In this document: piece after piece, positions 1 through 8,147 of the stretch
Position numbering within the stretch: the stretch's first letter is position 1
Layout of the letters: each line of letters begins with the position of its first letter
Source: JANMMJ01 sp964543235
Lineage (GTDB): Bacteria; Pseudomonadota; Alphaproteobacteria; Rhizobiales; Aestuariivirgaceae
Reading direction: 5' to 3'
Length of the DNA stretch: 34,056 nt
Assembly: GCA_964543235.1 (NCBI GenBank)
Contig: CAZIXE010000038.1
Span: 1-34,056, forward strand
Made by a program: the position numbers and the translations under genes
The notes under the pieces: generated by a model
What the model saw: the letters and a program-made list of their open reading frames with translations, nothing else
Databases searched by the model: none
What the model was told of the DNA's origin: nothing

Positions 1-1
1 C

Positions 2-157
2 GCGTTGGGGCCTGCGTTGCGCAATCGCGCTGGAAATGCCATAAACGCCGCCATGTGCTACCGCATCACCGCAACTGGAGACGTGCTGCCCGTCTGGACT
101 CGCACGGCCTATGACGAGGTCATGCTCCATTGCGCTCGCATCGGTTACAAGCCCTAG
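2..157 (+). CDS. C-terminal fragment of an unidentified protein, cut by the window edge
   Basis: One frame is open from base 2 to a TAG at 155-157, giving a 51-residue C-terminal piece that ends in residues HCARIGYKP. I do not recognise the family. Codons in this frame mostly end in C or G, as in the genes downstream, which supports a real gene whose start lies outside the window. It ends 74 bases before the SpuC-like start, on the same strand. The fragment is short and no domain is visible, so it could also be a chance open frame. Confidence 0.4.
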   Translation, partial: ALGPALRNRAGNAINAAMCYRITATGDVLPVWTRTAYDEVMLHCARIGYKP

Positions 158-231
158 CACCTCCTGACTCTCCGCCGTTTTTGTAATGCCCGCAAGGGTC
201 CGCGCATGTGTGCACCGTCAGGAGAATCAGT

Positions 232-1617
232 ATGACCGCAGTCGCCAAGAACTTGAACGTCGCCGAACTCGTCCGCGCCGACATCGAACATCATTTCCAC
301 CCCTTCACCGACCACAAGGGCCTGCATGCCGAAGGCGGCCCGCGCGTGATGACCCATGCCGACGGCGTCTGGATCTGGGACGCCAACGGCAAGAAGTTGC
401 TCGATGGCATGGCCGGTCTCTGGTGTGTCAACATCGGCTATGGCCGCAAGGAACTGGCCGAAGTGGCCTATCGCCAGATGCTTGATCTTCCCTATTACAA
501 TACCTTCTTCAAGTCGACGACGGTTCCGGCAACCGAGCTGGCGGCAAAGATCTCGTCGATCATGCCCCGGCGCTTTCAGCACATCTTTTTCACTAATTCG
601 GGATCCGAGTCGAACGACACCATCGTCCGGTTTGTTCGCCACTATTGGAAGCTGAAGGGAAAGCCCTATCGCCAGCACTTTATCGGCCGCCGCCGCGGAT
701 ATCATGGTTCCACCATCGCTGCCGCCAGCCTCGGCGGCATGGAATCGATGCATGGCCAGGGCGGTTTGCCGCTGCCCGGTTTTCACCATGTCCTGCAGCC
801 CCACTGGTTCGATTTCGGCGGTGACAAGTCGCCGGAGGATTTCGGCCTCGAGGCGGCTGCCGAAGTCGAGAAGAAAATTCTCGAAGTCGGCCCCGAAAAT
901 GTCGCTGCCTTCATCGGCGAGCCTGTCCAGGGGGCAGGGGGCGTCATAATCCCGCCCGGCACCTATTGGCCCGAAGTTGAGCGCATCTGCCGCAAATACG
1001 GCATCCTGCTGATCGCCGACGAGGTGATTTGCGGCTTTGGCCGCACCGGCAACTGGTGGGGTTTCGAAACCATGGGCTTCAATCCCGACATCGTGCCCAT
1101 GGCCAAGGGCCTGTCCTCCGGTTACCAGACCATCGGCGCCGTAGCCTTCGCCGACCATATTGTGAAGGAGTTCTTTGAACTGGGCGGCGAGTTCTATCAC
1201 GGCATGACCTACGCGGGCCACCCGGTGGCCGCTGCCGTCGCCCTGGCCAACATCAACATCATCGAGCGCGAGAAGCTGGTCGAGCGGACCCGCGAACTGG
1301 GTCCCTACTTCGCCGCGGGCCTCAAGTCGCTGAACGATCATCCCATTGTCGGCGAAACCCGCTCGGTTGGGCTTATCGGCGCCATCGAAATCTGCCGCGA
1401 CAGGAAGACCCGTGAGCGTTTCAGCGAGCCCGGACGCGTCGGCCTGATCTGCCGCAACCATGCCACCGAGGCGGGCCTCATCATGCGCGCCTGCTGGGAC
1501 ACCATGGTGCTGTCGCCGCCGCTGGTCATCTCGAAGAAGGAGATCGACACCATGGTGGAACTGGCCAGGAAGGCCCTCGATCGGACTTATGCCGACGTCA
1601 AGGCCGAGCTGCCCTGA
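232..1617 (+). CDS. spuC: SpuC-like putrescine:pyruvate aminotransferase (class III, PLP)
   Basis: This 461-residue fold-type I, class III omega-aminotransferase would move the amino group of putrescine (or a related diamine) to pyruvate, giving 4-aminobutanal and L-alanine in the cytoplasm. Visible hallmarks are the substrate-side segment AGLWCVNIGYGR, the PLP phosphate region TNSGSESNDT, IADEVICGFGRTG with the Asp that binds the pyridine nitrogen, and the Schiff-base Lys in PMAKGLSSGY (Lys292). The overall wording is very close to Pseudomonas SpuC. The start at 232 is chosen because AGGAG lies about 7 bases upstream; the in-frame ATG at 208 has no such site. It heads a polyamine uptake and breakdown cluster, which supports a polyamine substrate. 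A taurine:pyruvate aminotransferase role is a less likely alternative, considered because xsc and ald lie further along the window. Confidence 0.87.
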   Translation: MTAVAKNLNVAELVRADIEHHFHPFTDHKGLHAEGGPRVMTHADGVWIWDANGKKLLDGMAGLWCVNIGYGRKELAEVAYRQMLDLPYYNTFFKSTTVPATELAAKISSIMPRRFQHIFFTNSGSESNDTIVRFVRHYWKLKGKPYRQHFIGRRRGYHGSTIAAASLGGMESMHGQGGLPLPGFHHVLQPHWFDFGGDKSPEDFGLEAAAEVEKKILEVGPENVAAFIGEPVQGAGGVIIPPGTYWPEVERICRKYGILLIADEVICGFGRTGNWWGFETMGFNPDIVPMAKGLSSGYQTIGAVAFADHIVKEFFELGGEFYHGMTYAGHPVAAAVALANINIIEREKLVERTRELGPYFAAGLKSLNDHPIVGETRSVGLIGAIEICRDRKTRERFSEPGRVGLICRNHATEAGLIMRACWDTMVLSPPLVISKKEIDTMVELARKALDRTYADVKAELP

Positions 1618-1748
1618 TCGCGTGGCAGGAATTGATTTGAATGCCGCGGCGGTGATGTTATGTCATCCGTACGCGGATTTATGCGGAGTAGGGAGTGTGC
1701 AGAGCGGAACTGCCGGCACTCCACCAACAAACTGTCCATAGGGAACAT

Positions 1749-2834
1749 ATGATGACCGTATTTCGTCCTCGCTTCAGCCCCTCGCGCCGCTCCGTCCTCA
1801 AGGGCGTTGGCGCCGCAGCCATCGGCGTCACGTTTCTGCCGCGCTTCTCGCTCGCGGCGGAGGAGAAGAAGCTCAACCTCTACAACTGGGACACCTATAT
1901 CGGCAGCAACACGCTCGCCGACTTCCAGGCGGCCACCGGCATTGAGACCAAGATGGACCTCTTTGCCGATAACGACGAGTTGTTTGCCAAGCTGAAAGGC
2001 GGCAATCCGGGTTATGACGTCATCGTGCCGACCAACGACAACCTTGAGCGCATGATCAAGGCCGGCATGGTGCAGCCTTTGGACCACGCCAAGATTCCGA
2101 ACATGGCCAATATTGATGCTCCGTTCAAGGACGCCGCATTCGATCCCGGCCGCAAGCATTCGATCCCCTATATGTGGGGCACGCTTGGCATCGGTTTCCG
2201 CAAGTCGAAGGTGGCGGGTGGCACCGTCGACAGCTGGAAGGTGCTGCTTGATTCCGACGCCATGGCCGGCCGCATCTCGCTCCTTGGCGATGCTGCCAAT
2301 GTCATTGGCGCGGCGCTGAAATATCTCGGCCATTCCTTCAACTCGACCAATGCCGGCGAACTGAAGCGGGCTGAAGAGCTGTTGATCGCCCAGAAGAAGC
2401 ACATCAAGGTCTTCGCCGACGACAACGGCCAGGACCTCCTGGCTTCCGGCGAGGTGGATGCCTGCATGGAATGGAACGGCGACATCATTCAGGTCATGGC
2501 CGAGGATGAGGACCTCGCCTATGTGGTCCCGACCGAGGGCTCGCTCCTCTGGCAGGACACCATGGCGATTCCCACCGGGGCTCCCCACCCTGAAAACGCC
2601 CACGCCTTCCTCAATTTCATTCTGGATGCCGAGGCGGGCAAGCACATCGCCGAGACGATCCAGTATGCCACCGCCAACGCCGCGGCCAAGGCGCTGATGG
2701 ATGATGCCTACAGGACCAACCCGTCGATCTTCCCGCCGGATGAAGTCGTCGCCAAGTGCGAGCCGGGCCTCTATCTCGGTGAAGAGGCGACCAAGGTCCG
2801 TGACGAGATCTGGACCCGCATCCAGGCGGCCTGA
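1749..2834 (+). CDS. potF: Polyamine ABC transporter periplasmic binding protein (PotD/PotF family)
   Basis: A protein of about 361 residues, the solute-binding component of a spermidine/putrescine-type importer. The N-terminus has a twin-arginine-like segment SRRSVLKGVG followed by a hydrophobic stretch, so export by Tat or Sec is likely. The mature part begins with KLNLYNWDTYIG, the typical PotD/PotF opening, followed by the YDVIVPTND hinge-region motif. The start is one of two adjacent in-frame ATGs (1749 or 1752) downstream of an AGGGAA site at about 1740. The in-frame ATG at 1695 would place extra residues before the signal peptide. It lies 131 bp after the aminotransferase and is followed by a strong hairpin, which would allow it to be made in excess over the membrane components. 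The exact ligand (putrescine, spermidine or another amine) cannot be read from sequence. Confidence 0.9.
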   Translation: MMTVFRPRFSPSRRSVLKGVGAAAIGVTFLPRFSLAAEEKKLNLYNWDTYIGSNTLADFQAATGIETKMDLFADNDELFAKLKGGNPGYDVIVPTNDNLERMIKAGMVQPLDHAKIPNMANIDAPFKDAAFDPGRKHSIPYMWGTLGIGFRKSKVAGGTVDSWKVLLDSDAMAGRISLLGDAANVIGAALKYLGHSFNSTNAGELKRAEELLIAQKKHIKVFADDNGQDLLASGEVDACMEWNGDIIQVMAEDEDLAYVVPTEGSLLWQDTMAIPTGAPHPENAHAFLNFILDAEAGKHIAETIQYATANAAAKALMDDAYRTNPSIFPPDEVVAKCEPGLYLGEEATKVRDEIWTRIQAA

Positions 2835-2855
2835 TCTTGCGCCAGTGGAACTGCT

Positions 2856-2881
2856 GCGGGCGGCGTCATTGCGCCGCCCGC
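2856..2881 (+). terminator. Strong GC hairpin after the binding-protein gene
   Basis: GCGGGCGGCG at 2856-2865 pairs perfectly with CGCCGCCCGC at 2872-2881 across a 6-base loop, followed by the weakly T-rich TGTTCGTT. It sits 21 bases after the potF-like stop and 35 bases before the next start. It may be a partial terminator or a 3'-end stabiliser giving more binding protein than transporter core. The T tract is poor, so full termination is uncertain. Confidence 0.55.
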
Positions 2882-2916
2882 TGTTCGTTGCGGGCTTGCC
2901 GCCGGAGTGACTGCCG

Positions 2917-5241
2917 ATGACCGTCATGCAGCTGGTGCCGCCGGATCATGCGCTTGCTGGCCTCCAGGCCTTTGCCGCCCGGACCTATGGCCTCGCGGGA
3001 GACTGGACCCGCCTCGATGGCGAGCGTGATCAGAACTACCTCGTCACCACGGCCGCCGGCGGCCGTTGGACCTTCAAGGTTCTGAACAGCCGCGAGCCGC
3101 GCGACGTCATCGCCTGCCAGGCGCTGGCGCTCGAGCACATTGCCAGGACGGATCCGGAATTGCCTGTACCGCGCCTGCGCCGCGCCCGCTCGGGCGAAGC
3201 CGCGCCGCTTTTCGCCGCCCCGGATGGCACCGCCTGTCCGGTCCTGCTCCTGACCTATCTGCCCGGTGAAATCATCGGGGCAAGGCCCCTTGACGCGGCG
3301 CAACTGCAGGCTCTGGGCTCCCTCGTCGCCAGACTCGGCCGCGCGCTCCGGGGCTTCATCCATCCCGCCCCGGCCGCCCGGGAACTGGTCTGGGACAACC
3401 GCCTCGCCCCGCGCCTCCTCGATCATCTTGATCTCCTCGCCGCGCCGGACCGTGCGCCTGTCAGGGCCGTCCTCGAGCATTTCCGCGACACCACCCTGCC
3501 GCGGCTCGAGGCCTTGCGCAGCCAGATCATCCATGGCGACGTCCATCCCCACAATGCTCTGATGGATGCTGCCGGCCGCCTGACCGGCATCATTGATTTC
3601 GGCGATCTGGTCCACGGCGCTCTGGTTCAGGATCTCGCCAATCTGGTCGCCGACATGCTCGATCCGGCGCGCGGCATCGAGGACACGCTGTTTCATCTGG
3701 TACGGGGCTATCAGGCTGTGACCCGCCTCGAGGAACCGGAACTCGACGTTCTCCTCGACCTTGCCGAAGTCCGCCTGGCCATGACGGCCGTGATCGTCGC
3801 CCTGCGCGCCAGCCAGGCCGCTGCGCCGGTTTCATATCTGGAAAGCTTCGCAGATCGCTCCCTGCCGCTGCTGGAAGCACTGCAGCATGCCCGCCGTGAC
3901 GGGCTCGACGATACCGCCCGCCGCGCCGCTGCCCTGCCGCCCCGTCGAAGCGGCGTCCCGGCCGCCCTGCCGGACCTGCTGGCCCGCCGCCAGCGCATCC
4001 TGGGCAGGCACCTCTATCTCTTCTACGACCCGCCGCTGCACATCGTCCGCGGCGAAGGTGTCTGGCTCTATGACGCCGCCGGCCGCCGCTACCTCGATTG
4101 CTACAACAACGTGCCCCATGTCGGCCACTGCCATCCCTATGTGACCGAGGCCATCGTCCGCCAGGCCCGCCGGCTCAACACCAACACCCGCTATGTGACG
4201 GACGAGGCCGTCGAATATGCCGAGCGCCTCGCCGCCACCCTCGATGCTTCGCTCTCCGCCGTCCTTTATGTGAACTCCGGGAGCGAGGCCAATGATGTGG
4301 CCTGGCGTCTGGCAAGGGCCTGGACCGGGCGGAGCGGCGGCCTCGCCATGGAGTTTGCTTACCATGGCATCACCGAGGCCACCGACGCCTTCTCGCCCTC
4401 GAATGCAATTGTTGAGGCGGCGGCCCCCCATGTCCGCCTGATCCCGCCGCCCGATGATTACCGGGGGCCCTATCGGCGTGGTGAGCCGGATCTCGCGGCC
4501 CGCTATGCGGCACTTGCCGATGCCCCGATCCGCGCCTTGGCGGAGAGCGGCCATGGCATTGCCGCCGCCATGATCGACAGTGCCTTCATGACCAACGGCA
4601 TGCTCGACGCGCCGGCGGGCTATCTCAGGGCGGTCTGTGACAGGGTCCGCGCCGCCGGCGGCCTGTTCATCGCCGATGAGGTGCAGTCAGGCTTCGGCCG
4701 CATGGGCACCGCCATGTGGGGCCACCAGCACCACGGCGTCGTCCCCGACTTCGTCACCATCGGCAAGCCGGCCGGCAATGGCCATCCCATTGGCGCGGTG
4801 ATCACGCGCCCGGAAATCGTCGAACACTTCACCCGCCGGGCCGCCTTTTTCTCGACCTTTGGCGGCAACAACGTCTCCTGCGCCGCCGGTCTGGCCGTGC
4901 TCGACGTGATCCGCGATGAAGATCTTGTGAACAACGCGAAGGTAGCCGGCGCTGCCCTGAAGCAGGGACTGGCAGCGCTGCAATCCCGTCATGCCCTGAT
5001 CGGCGATGTGCGCGGTGTCGGCCTCGCCGTCGGCGTGGAACTGGTGCGGGACCGCCGGACCCTGGAGCCCGCGACGCAGGAAACCACGCGGTTGCTCAGC
5101 CTCATCCGCGACGAAGGCGTGCTGGTGGGCAGCGAGGGCCGCCGCGGCAATATCCTCAAGATCCGCCCGCCCATCGTCTTCACCGCCGGACACGCGGCCT
5201 TGGCCGTCGCAGCCGTGGACCGCGCCCTGTCACGCCTTTAG
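2917..5241 (+). CDS. Fusion: APH-type (hydroxylysine kinase-like) kinase plus class III aminotransferase/phospho-lyase
   Basis: A 774-residue protein with two enzyme domains. Residues about 1-330 are an aminoglycoside-phosphotransferase-fold kinase with catalytic HGDVHPHN (Asp208, Asn213) and metal-binding IDFGD (Asp227). Residues about 350-774 are a class III PLP enzyme with VNSGSEAND, IADEVQSGFGRMG and Schiff-base Lys617 in TIGKPAGNGHPIGAV. The lyase half resembles the AGXT2L1/AGXT2L2 group (ethanolamine-phosphate and 5-phosphohydroxylysine phospho-lyases), and the kinase half resembles hydroxylysine kinase. A kinase then lyase order would phosphorylate an amino alcohol and eliminate phosphate and ammonia to give an aldehyde. 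The start at 2917 has GGAG 9 bases upstream. The gene interrupts the importer genes, so the imported amine may be its substrate; that is inference. Related fusions with an M23 peptidase domain between the halves exist in the family; I see no such domain here. Confidence 0.82.
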   Translation: MTVMQLVPPDHALAGLQAFAARTYGLAGDWTRLDGERDQNYLVTTAAGGRWTFKVLNSREPRDVIACQALALEHIARTDPELPVPRLRRARSGEAAPLFAAPDGTACPVLLLTYLPGEIIGARPLDAAQLQALGSLVARLGRALRGFIHPAPAARELVWDNRLAPRLLDHLDLLAAPDRAPVRAVLEHFRDTTLPRLEALRSQIIHGDVHPHNALMDAAGRLTGIIDFGDLVHGALVQDLANLVADMLDPARGIEDTLFHLVRGYQAVTRLEEPELDVLLDLAEVRLAMTAVIVALRASQAAAPVSYLESFADRSLPLLEALQHARRDGLDDTARRAAALPPRRSGVPAALPDLLARRQRILGRHLYLFYDPPLHIVRGEGVWLYDAAGRRYLDCYNNVPHVGHCHPYVTEAIVRQARRLNTNTRYVTDEAVEYAERLAATLDASLSAVLYVNSGSEANDVAWRLARAWTGRSGGLAMEFAYHGITEATDAFSPSNAIVEAAAPHVRLIPPPDDYRGPYRRGEPDLAARYAALADAPIRALAESGHGIAAAMIDSAFMTNGMLDAPAGYLRAVCDRVRAAGGLFIADEVQSGFGRMGTAMWGHQHHGVVPDFVTIGKPAGNGHPIGAVITRPEIVEHFTRRAAFFSTFGGNNVSCAAGLAVLDVIRDEDLVNNAKVAGAALKQGLAALQSRHALIGDVRGVGLAVGVELVRDRRTLEPATQETTRLLSLIRDEGVLVGSEGRRGNILKIRPPIVFTAGHAALAVAAVDRALSRL

Positions 5242-5327
5242 CCCGGCGCGGCAATGCCCGGTTGCCGAGTCCCGTCGATCTGGGCTAGCATCCGCGGAAC
5301 GACAACAATACGGGGAGTGGCGGCATC

Positions 5328-6200
5328 TTGGAGAGCTGGAAAGAAAACAGCCGGGTCTTTTGGATTCTGGCTGCCCCTGGAACCTTCTGGCTCTTGGTCT
5401 TCTTCATCCTGCCGCTCGGAATTCTCTTCCTGATGTCCTTCGGCGAGAAGGCAGTGATCGATGGCGAGGTCTCGATTACCGAGACCGACATCACCGGCAC
5501 GCTCGCCAACTACCTCCGCTCCTTTGATCCGCTCTATCTGACCATCATCTGGAAATCGATCTGGATCAGCGCGTTGGCGACGGCGCTTTGCCTGGTGACT
5601 GCCTATCCCATAGCCTTCGGCATCTGCTTTGCGCCCGACCGCTGGAAGCCGCTGCTCCTGCTCCTGGTGATCCTGCCCTTCTGGATCAACCTGTTGATCC
5701 GCACCTATGCACTGATCGCCGTGTTCCGCACCCAGGGCTATGTCAACCTGACGCTGGGCTGGATCGGGCTGGGCCCTTACGACATGCTTTACAACAACTT
5801 CGCCGTGATCTTCGGCTTGGTCTATGTCTACATGCCCTTCATGGTCCTGCCGCTCTATGCCACCATCGAACGCTTGGACAAGTCCTTCCTCGAGGCGAGC
5901 CTCGATCTCGGCGCCTCCCAGTTCGCCACCTTTCTGAGGGTCACGGTGCCGCTCACCATGCCTGGCATCGTCTCCGGCATCATTCTCGTCTTCATCCCCT
6001 GCCTCGGTTCGTTCCTGACGCCGGACCTCCTCGGCGGCGCCAATGCGGTGATGATCGGCAACGTCATCGAGCGCCAGTTCAAGGCTGCCAATGATTGGCC
6101 CTTCGGCTCGGCACTGTCGTTCCTGCTGATGTATGCGACCTTTGGCGCCCTGGCGCTGCGGGCGCTCTTCGCCCGTCGCAGCAAGGGGGTCGACATCTGA
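5328..6200 (+). CDS. potB: Polyamine ABC transporter permease (PotB/PotH type)
   Basis: An inner-membrane permease of 290 residues with about six transmembrane segments. The first is near residues 10-32 (WLLVFFILPLGILFLMSF). The cytoplasmic EAA loop is EASLDLGASQFATFLRV followed by PLTMPGI, which contacts the ATPase. The start is a TTG at 5328, supported by GGGGAG about 10 bases upstream; no ATG fits the family N-terminus. It follows the kinase-lyase fusion by 86 bp and is followed by the second permease after only 2 bases, so the two are translated from one message. It would form the heterodimeric channel of the importer with the next gene. Confidence 0.9.
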   Translation: MESWKENSRVFWILAAPGTFWLLVFFILPLGILFLMSFGEKAVIDGEVSITETDITGTLANYLRSFDPLYLTIIWKSIWISALATALCLVTAYPIAFGICFAPDRWKPLLLLLVILPFWINLLIRTYALIAVFRTQGYVNLTLGWIGLGPYDMLYNNFAVIFGLVYVYMPFMVLPLYATIERLDKSFLEASLDLGASQFATFLRVTVPLTMPGIVSGIILVFIPCLGSFLTPDLLGGANAVMIGNVIERQFKAANDWPFGSALSFLLMYATFGALALRALFARRSKGVDI

Positions 6201-6202
6201 CC

Positions 6203-7051
6203 ATGGCGGCTCTGCTCAAACCGGGTTCCGGCCCGCTCGACTACGGCAATCGCGCCTGGCTGAAGATCCTCTTCGCCGCGATCTTCTTCATGCTCTATGT
6301 GCCGATCCTCACGCTCATTGCCTTTTCCTTCAACACCGACCGTCGTGGCATCGTCTGGCGCGGCTTCACCTTCGACAATTATGTCAAGGCCTGGAACAAC
6401 GCCGCCCTCCAGGAGGCGCTCATCAACTCGCTGGTGATCGCTCTCATTGCCACCGTGATCGCCACGATCATTGGCGCCATGGTGGCATTGCTGCTGTGGC
6501 GTTTCACCTTTCCGCTGAAATCGGCCTACGAAGGTTTCATGGCGCTGCCCATTGTCATCCCGGAAATCTGCATGGGCGTGGCGCTGCTGCTCTTCTTCGT
6601 CAACACTGGCATGATGGAGGCGACCGTGGCCATGCCCTGGCCGCTGAACCTCGCCAACATCATCATCGCCCATGTCGCCTTCTGTTTCCCCTTTGTGACC
6701 ATCGTCGTGCGTTCGCGCCTGGTCGGCTTCAACCGCCAGCTCGAGGAGGCCTCCAAGGATCTGGGCGCCAGCGAGTGGCAGACCTTCTGGAACGTCATCG
6801 TGCCCTTCATGAAGCCGGGCCTCATCGCAGGCGCGCTGCTGGCCTTCACGCTCTCCCTCGACGACTTCGTCATTACCTTCTTCACCTCCGGCCCCGAAAC
6901 CGTGACCTTCCCGGTCAAGGTCTATTCGCTCGTCCGCCGCGGCGTGTCGCCGGAAATCAACGCCGCCTCGACGGTGCTCATCGTCATCACCGTCGTCGCC
7001 ACTATCATTGCAATGAAGCTGCAGGCGCCCGAAAAGTCGGGCAAGGGTTGA
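6203..7051 (+). CDS. potC: Polyamine ABC transporter permease (PotC/PotI type)
   Basis: A second inner-membrane permease, 282 residues. It opens with a short cytoplasmic tail, then ILFAAIFFMLYVPILTLIAF as the first membrane span, and the periplasmic segment NYVKAW typical of PotC/PotI. The EAA loop is EASKDLGASEWQTFWNVIVP, and LSLDDFVITFF is the conserved PotC-family stretch near the fifth span. The ATG at 6203 lies two bases after the previous stop; upstream in-frame starts would overlap the first permease extensively. The ATPase gene follows after 4 bases. The sequence assigns it to the polyamine subclass rather than to a specific substrate. Confidence 0.9.
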   Translation: MAALLKPGSGPLDYGNRAWLKILFAAIFFMLYVPILTLIAFSFNTDRRGIVWRGFTFDNYVKAWNNAALQEALINSLVIALIATVIATIIGAMVALLLWRFTFPLKSAYEGFMALPIVIPEICMGVALLLFFVNTGMMEATVAMPWPLNLANIIIAHVAFCFPFVTIVVRSRLVGFNRQLEEASKDLGASEWQTFWNVIVPFMKPGLIAGALLAFTLSLDDFVITFFTSGPETVTFPVKVYSLVRRGVSPEINAASTVLIVITVVATIIAMKLQAPEKSGKG

Positions 7052-7055
7052 AACC

Positions 7056-8144
7056 ATGGCTGAGCCGATCGTCTCCATCCGCAATGTCACCAAGAGGTTT
7101 CCCGGCGGCATCGTCGCCGTCGATGACGTTTCCTTCGACATTGACCAGAACGAGTTCTTCGCCTTGCTGGGTCCGTCGGGTTGCGGCAAGACCACGCTGT
7201 TGCGCATGATCTCGGGGCTGGAGACGCCCACCGCCGGCCGGATTGTCATTGGCGGCGAGGACATGGCGCTCACCCCGCCCAACAAGCGCCCCACCAACAT
7301 GGTCTTCCAGTCCTACGCGGTGTTCCCCCACATGACGGTCGCGGAGAATGTTGCCTATGGCCTCAAGGTCACCGGCGTGCCCGCCGACGAGACGAAGCGC
7401 CGCGTCGCCGAGGGCCTCGACATGGTCAAGCTCACCCATCTCGCCGGCCGCAAGCCGGACCAGATGTCGGGCGGCCAGCGCCAGCGTGTGGCTCTTGCCC
7501 GCGCCCTGGTGAAACGCCCCAAGGTGCTGCTCCTGGACGAGCCGCTCTCCGCCCTCGACGCCAAGCTGCGCGACGAGATGCGCCTCGAACTGACGAGGCT
7601 CCAGGAGAATGTCGGCATCACCTTCATCATTGTCACCCACGACCAGGATGAGGCCCTGTCCATGGCCAGCCGCATCGCCGTCATGGAGAAAGGCGCCGTC
7701 CAGCAGATCGCCACGCCGGCCGAACTCTACGAGCACCCCTCCAATCGCTTCGTCGCCGACTTCATCGGCAAGGTGAATCTCATAGACGCGAAGGTGCTGG
7801 GAACGAAGGGCAAGACCATTGCCTGCGAGGCCAGGGGCCTCGGCAGGATCGAACTGCCTGCCGACAAGGAATGCGGCGACACGGTTGCCGTGGCGGTGCG
7901 TCCCGAGAAGCTCAAGATCGGCAAGACCGAGCCCAAAGGTGCAAGGCTCATCAAGGTGGCGGGCCAGGTGCGCGACGTTGCCTATTATGGCGACACCAGC
8001 CACGTCGTGGTCACTGCCGGCGATGGCCTCGAACTCGCTGTGAACGTTCAGAATGATACGCGTGGCGGCGGGGCGGGGGTGGAGCGCGGCCAGAAGGTCT
8101 GGGTGCACTGGGCGCCGCAGGACACCATCATTCTGACGGAGTAG
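7056..8144 (+). CDS. potA: Polyamine ABC transporter ATP-binding protein (PotA/PotG type)
   Basis: The 362-residue ATPase of the importer, acting as a homodimer on the cytoplasmic face. Visible are Walker A GPSGCGKTT (residues 39-47), the Q-loop in MVFQSYAVFPHMT (Gln85), signature MSGGQRQR (137-144), Walker B LLLDEPLSALD (158-168) and switch His195 in IVTHDQDEAL. Residues after about 240 form the TOBE-type regulatory domain found in PotA/MalK-like proteins. It starts 4 bases after the second permease and ends 3 bases before the agmatinase-family gene, so it is part of one tight transcription unit. Confidence 0.93.
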   Translation: MAEPIVSIRNVTKRFPGGIVAVDDVSFDIDQNEFFALLGPSGCGKTTLLRMISGLETPTAGRIVIGGEDMALTPPNKRPTNMVFQSYAVFPHMTVAENVAYGLKVTGVPADETKRRVAEGLDMVKLTHLAGRKPDQMSGGQRQRVALARALVKRPKVLLLDEPLSALDAKLRDEMRLELTRLQENVGITFIIVTHDQDEALSMASRIAVMEKGAVQQIATPAELYEHPSNRFVADFIGKVNLIDAKVLGTKGKTIACEARGLGRIELPADKECGDTVAVAVRPEKLKIGKTEPKGARLIKVAGQVRDVAYYGDTSHVVVTAGDGLELAVNVQNDTRGGGAGVERGQKVWVHWAPQDTIILTE

Positions 8145-8147
8145 TCG

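Noticed and set aside
154..1461. Long antisense open frame over the SpuC-like gene
   Set aside because: It mirrors a clearly recognisable aminotransferase; long antisense frames are expected in GC-rich DNA and the translation has no known domain.
232..1617. Taurine:pyruvate aminotransferase (Tpa)
   Set aside because: Wording and context fit SpuC-type putrescine transaminases better; kept only as an alternative.
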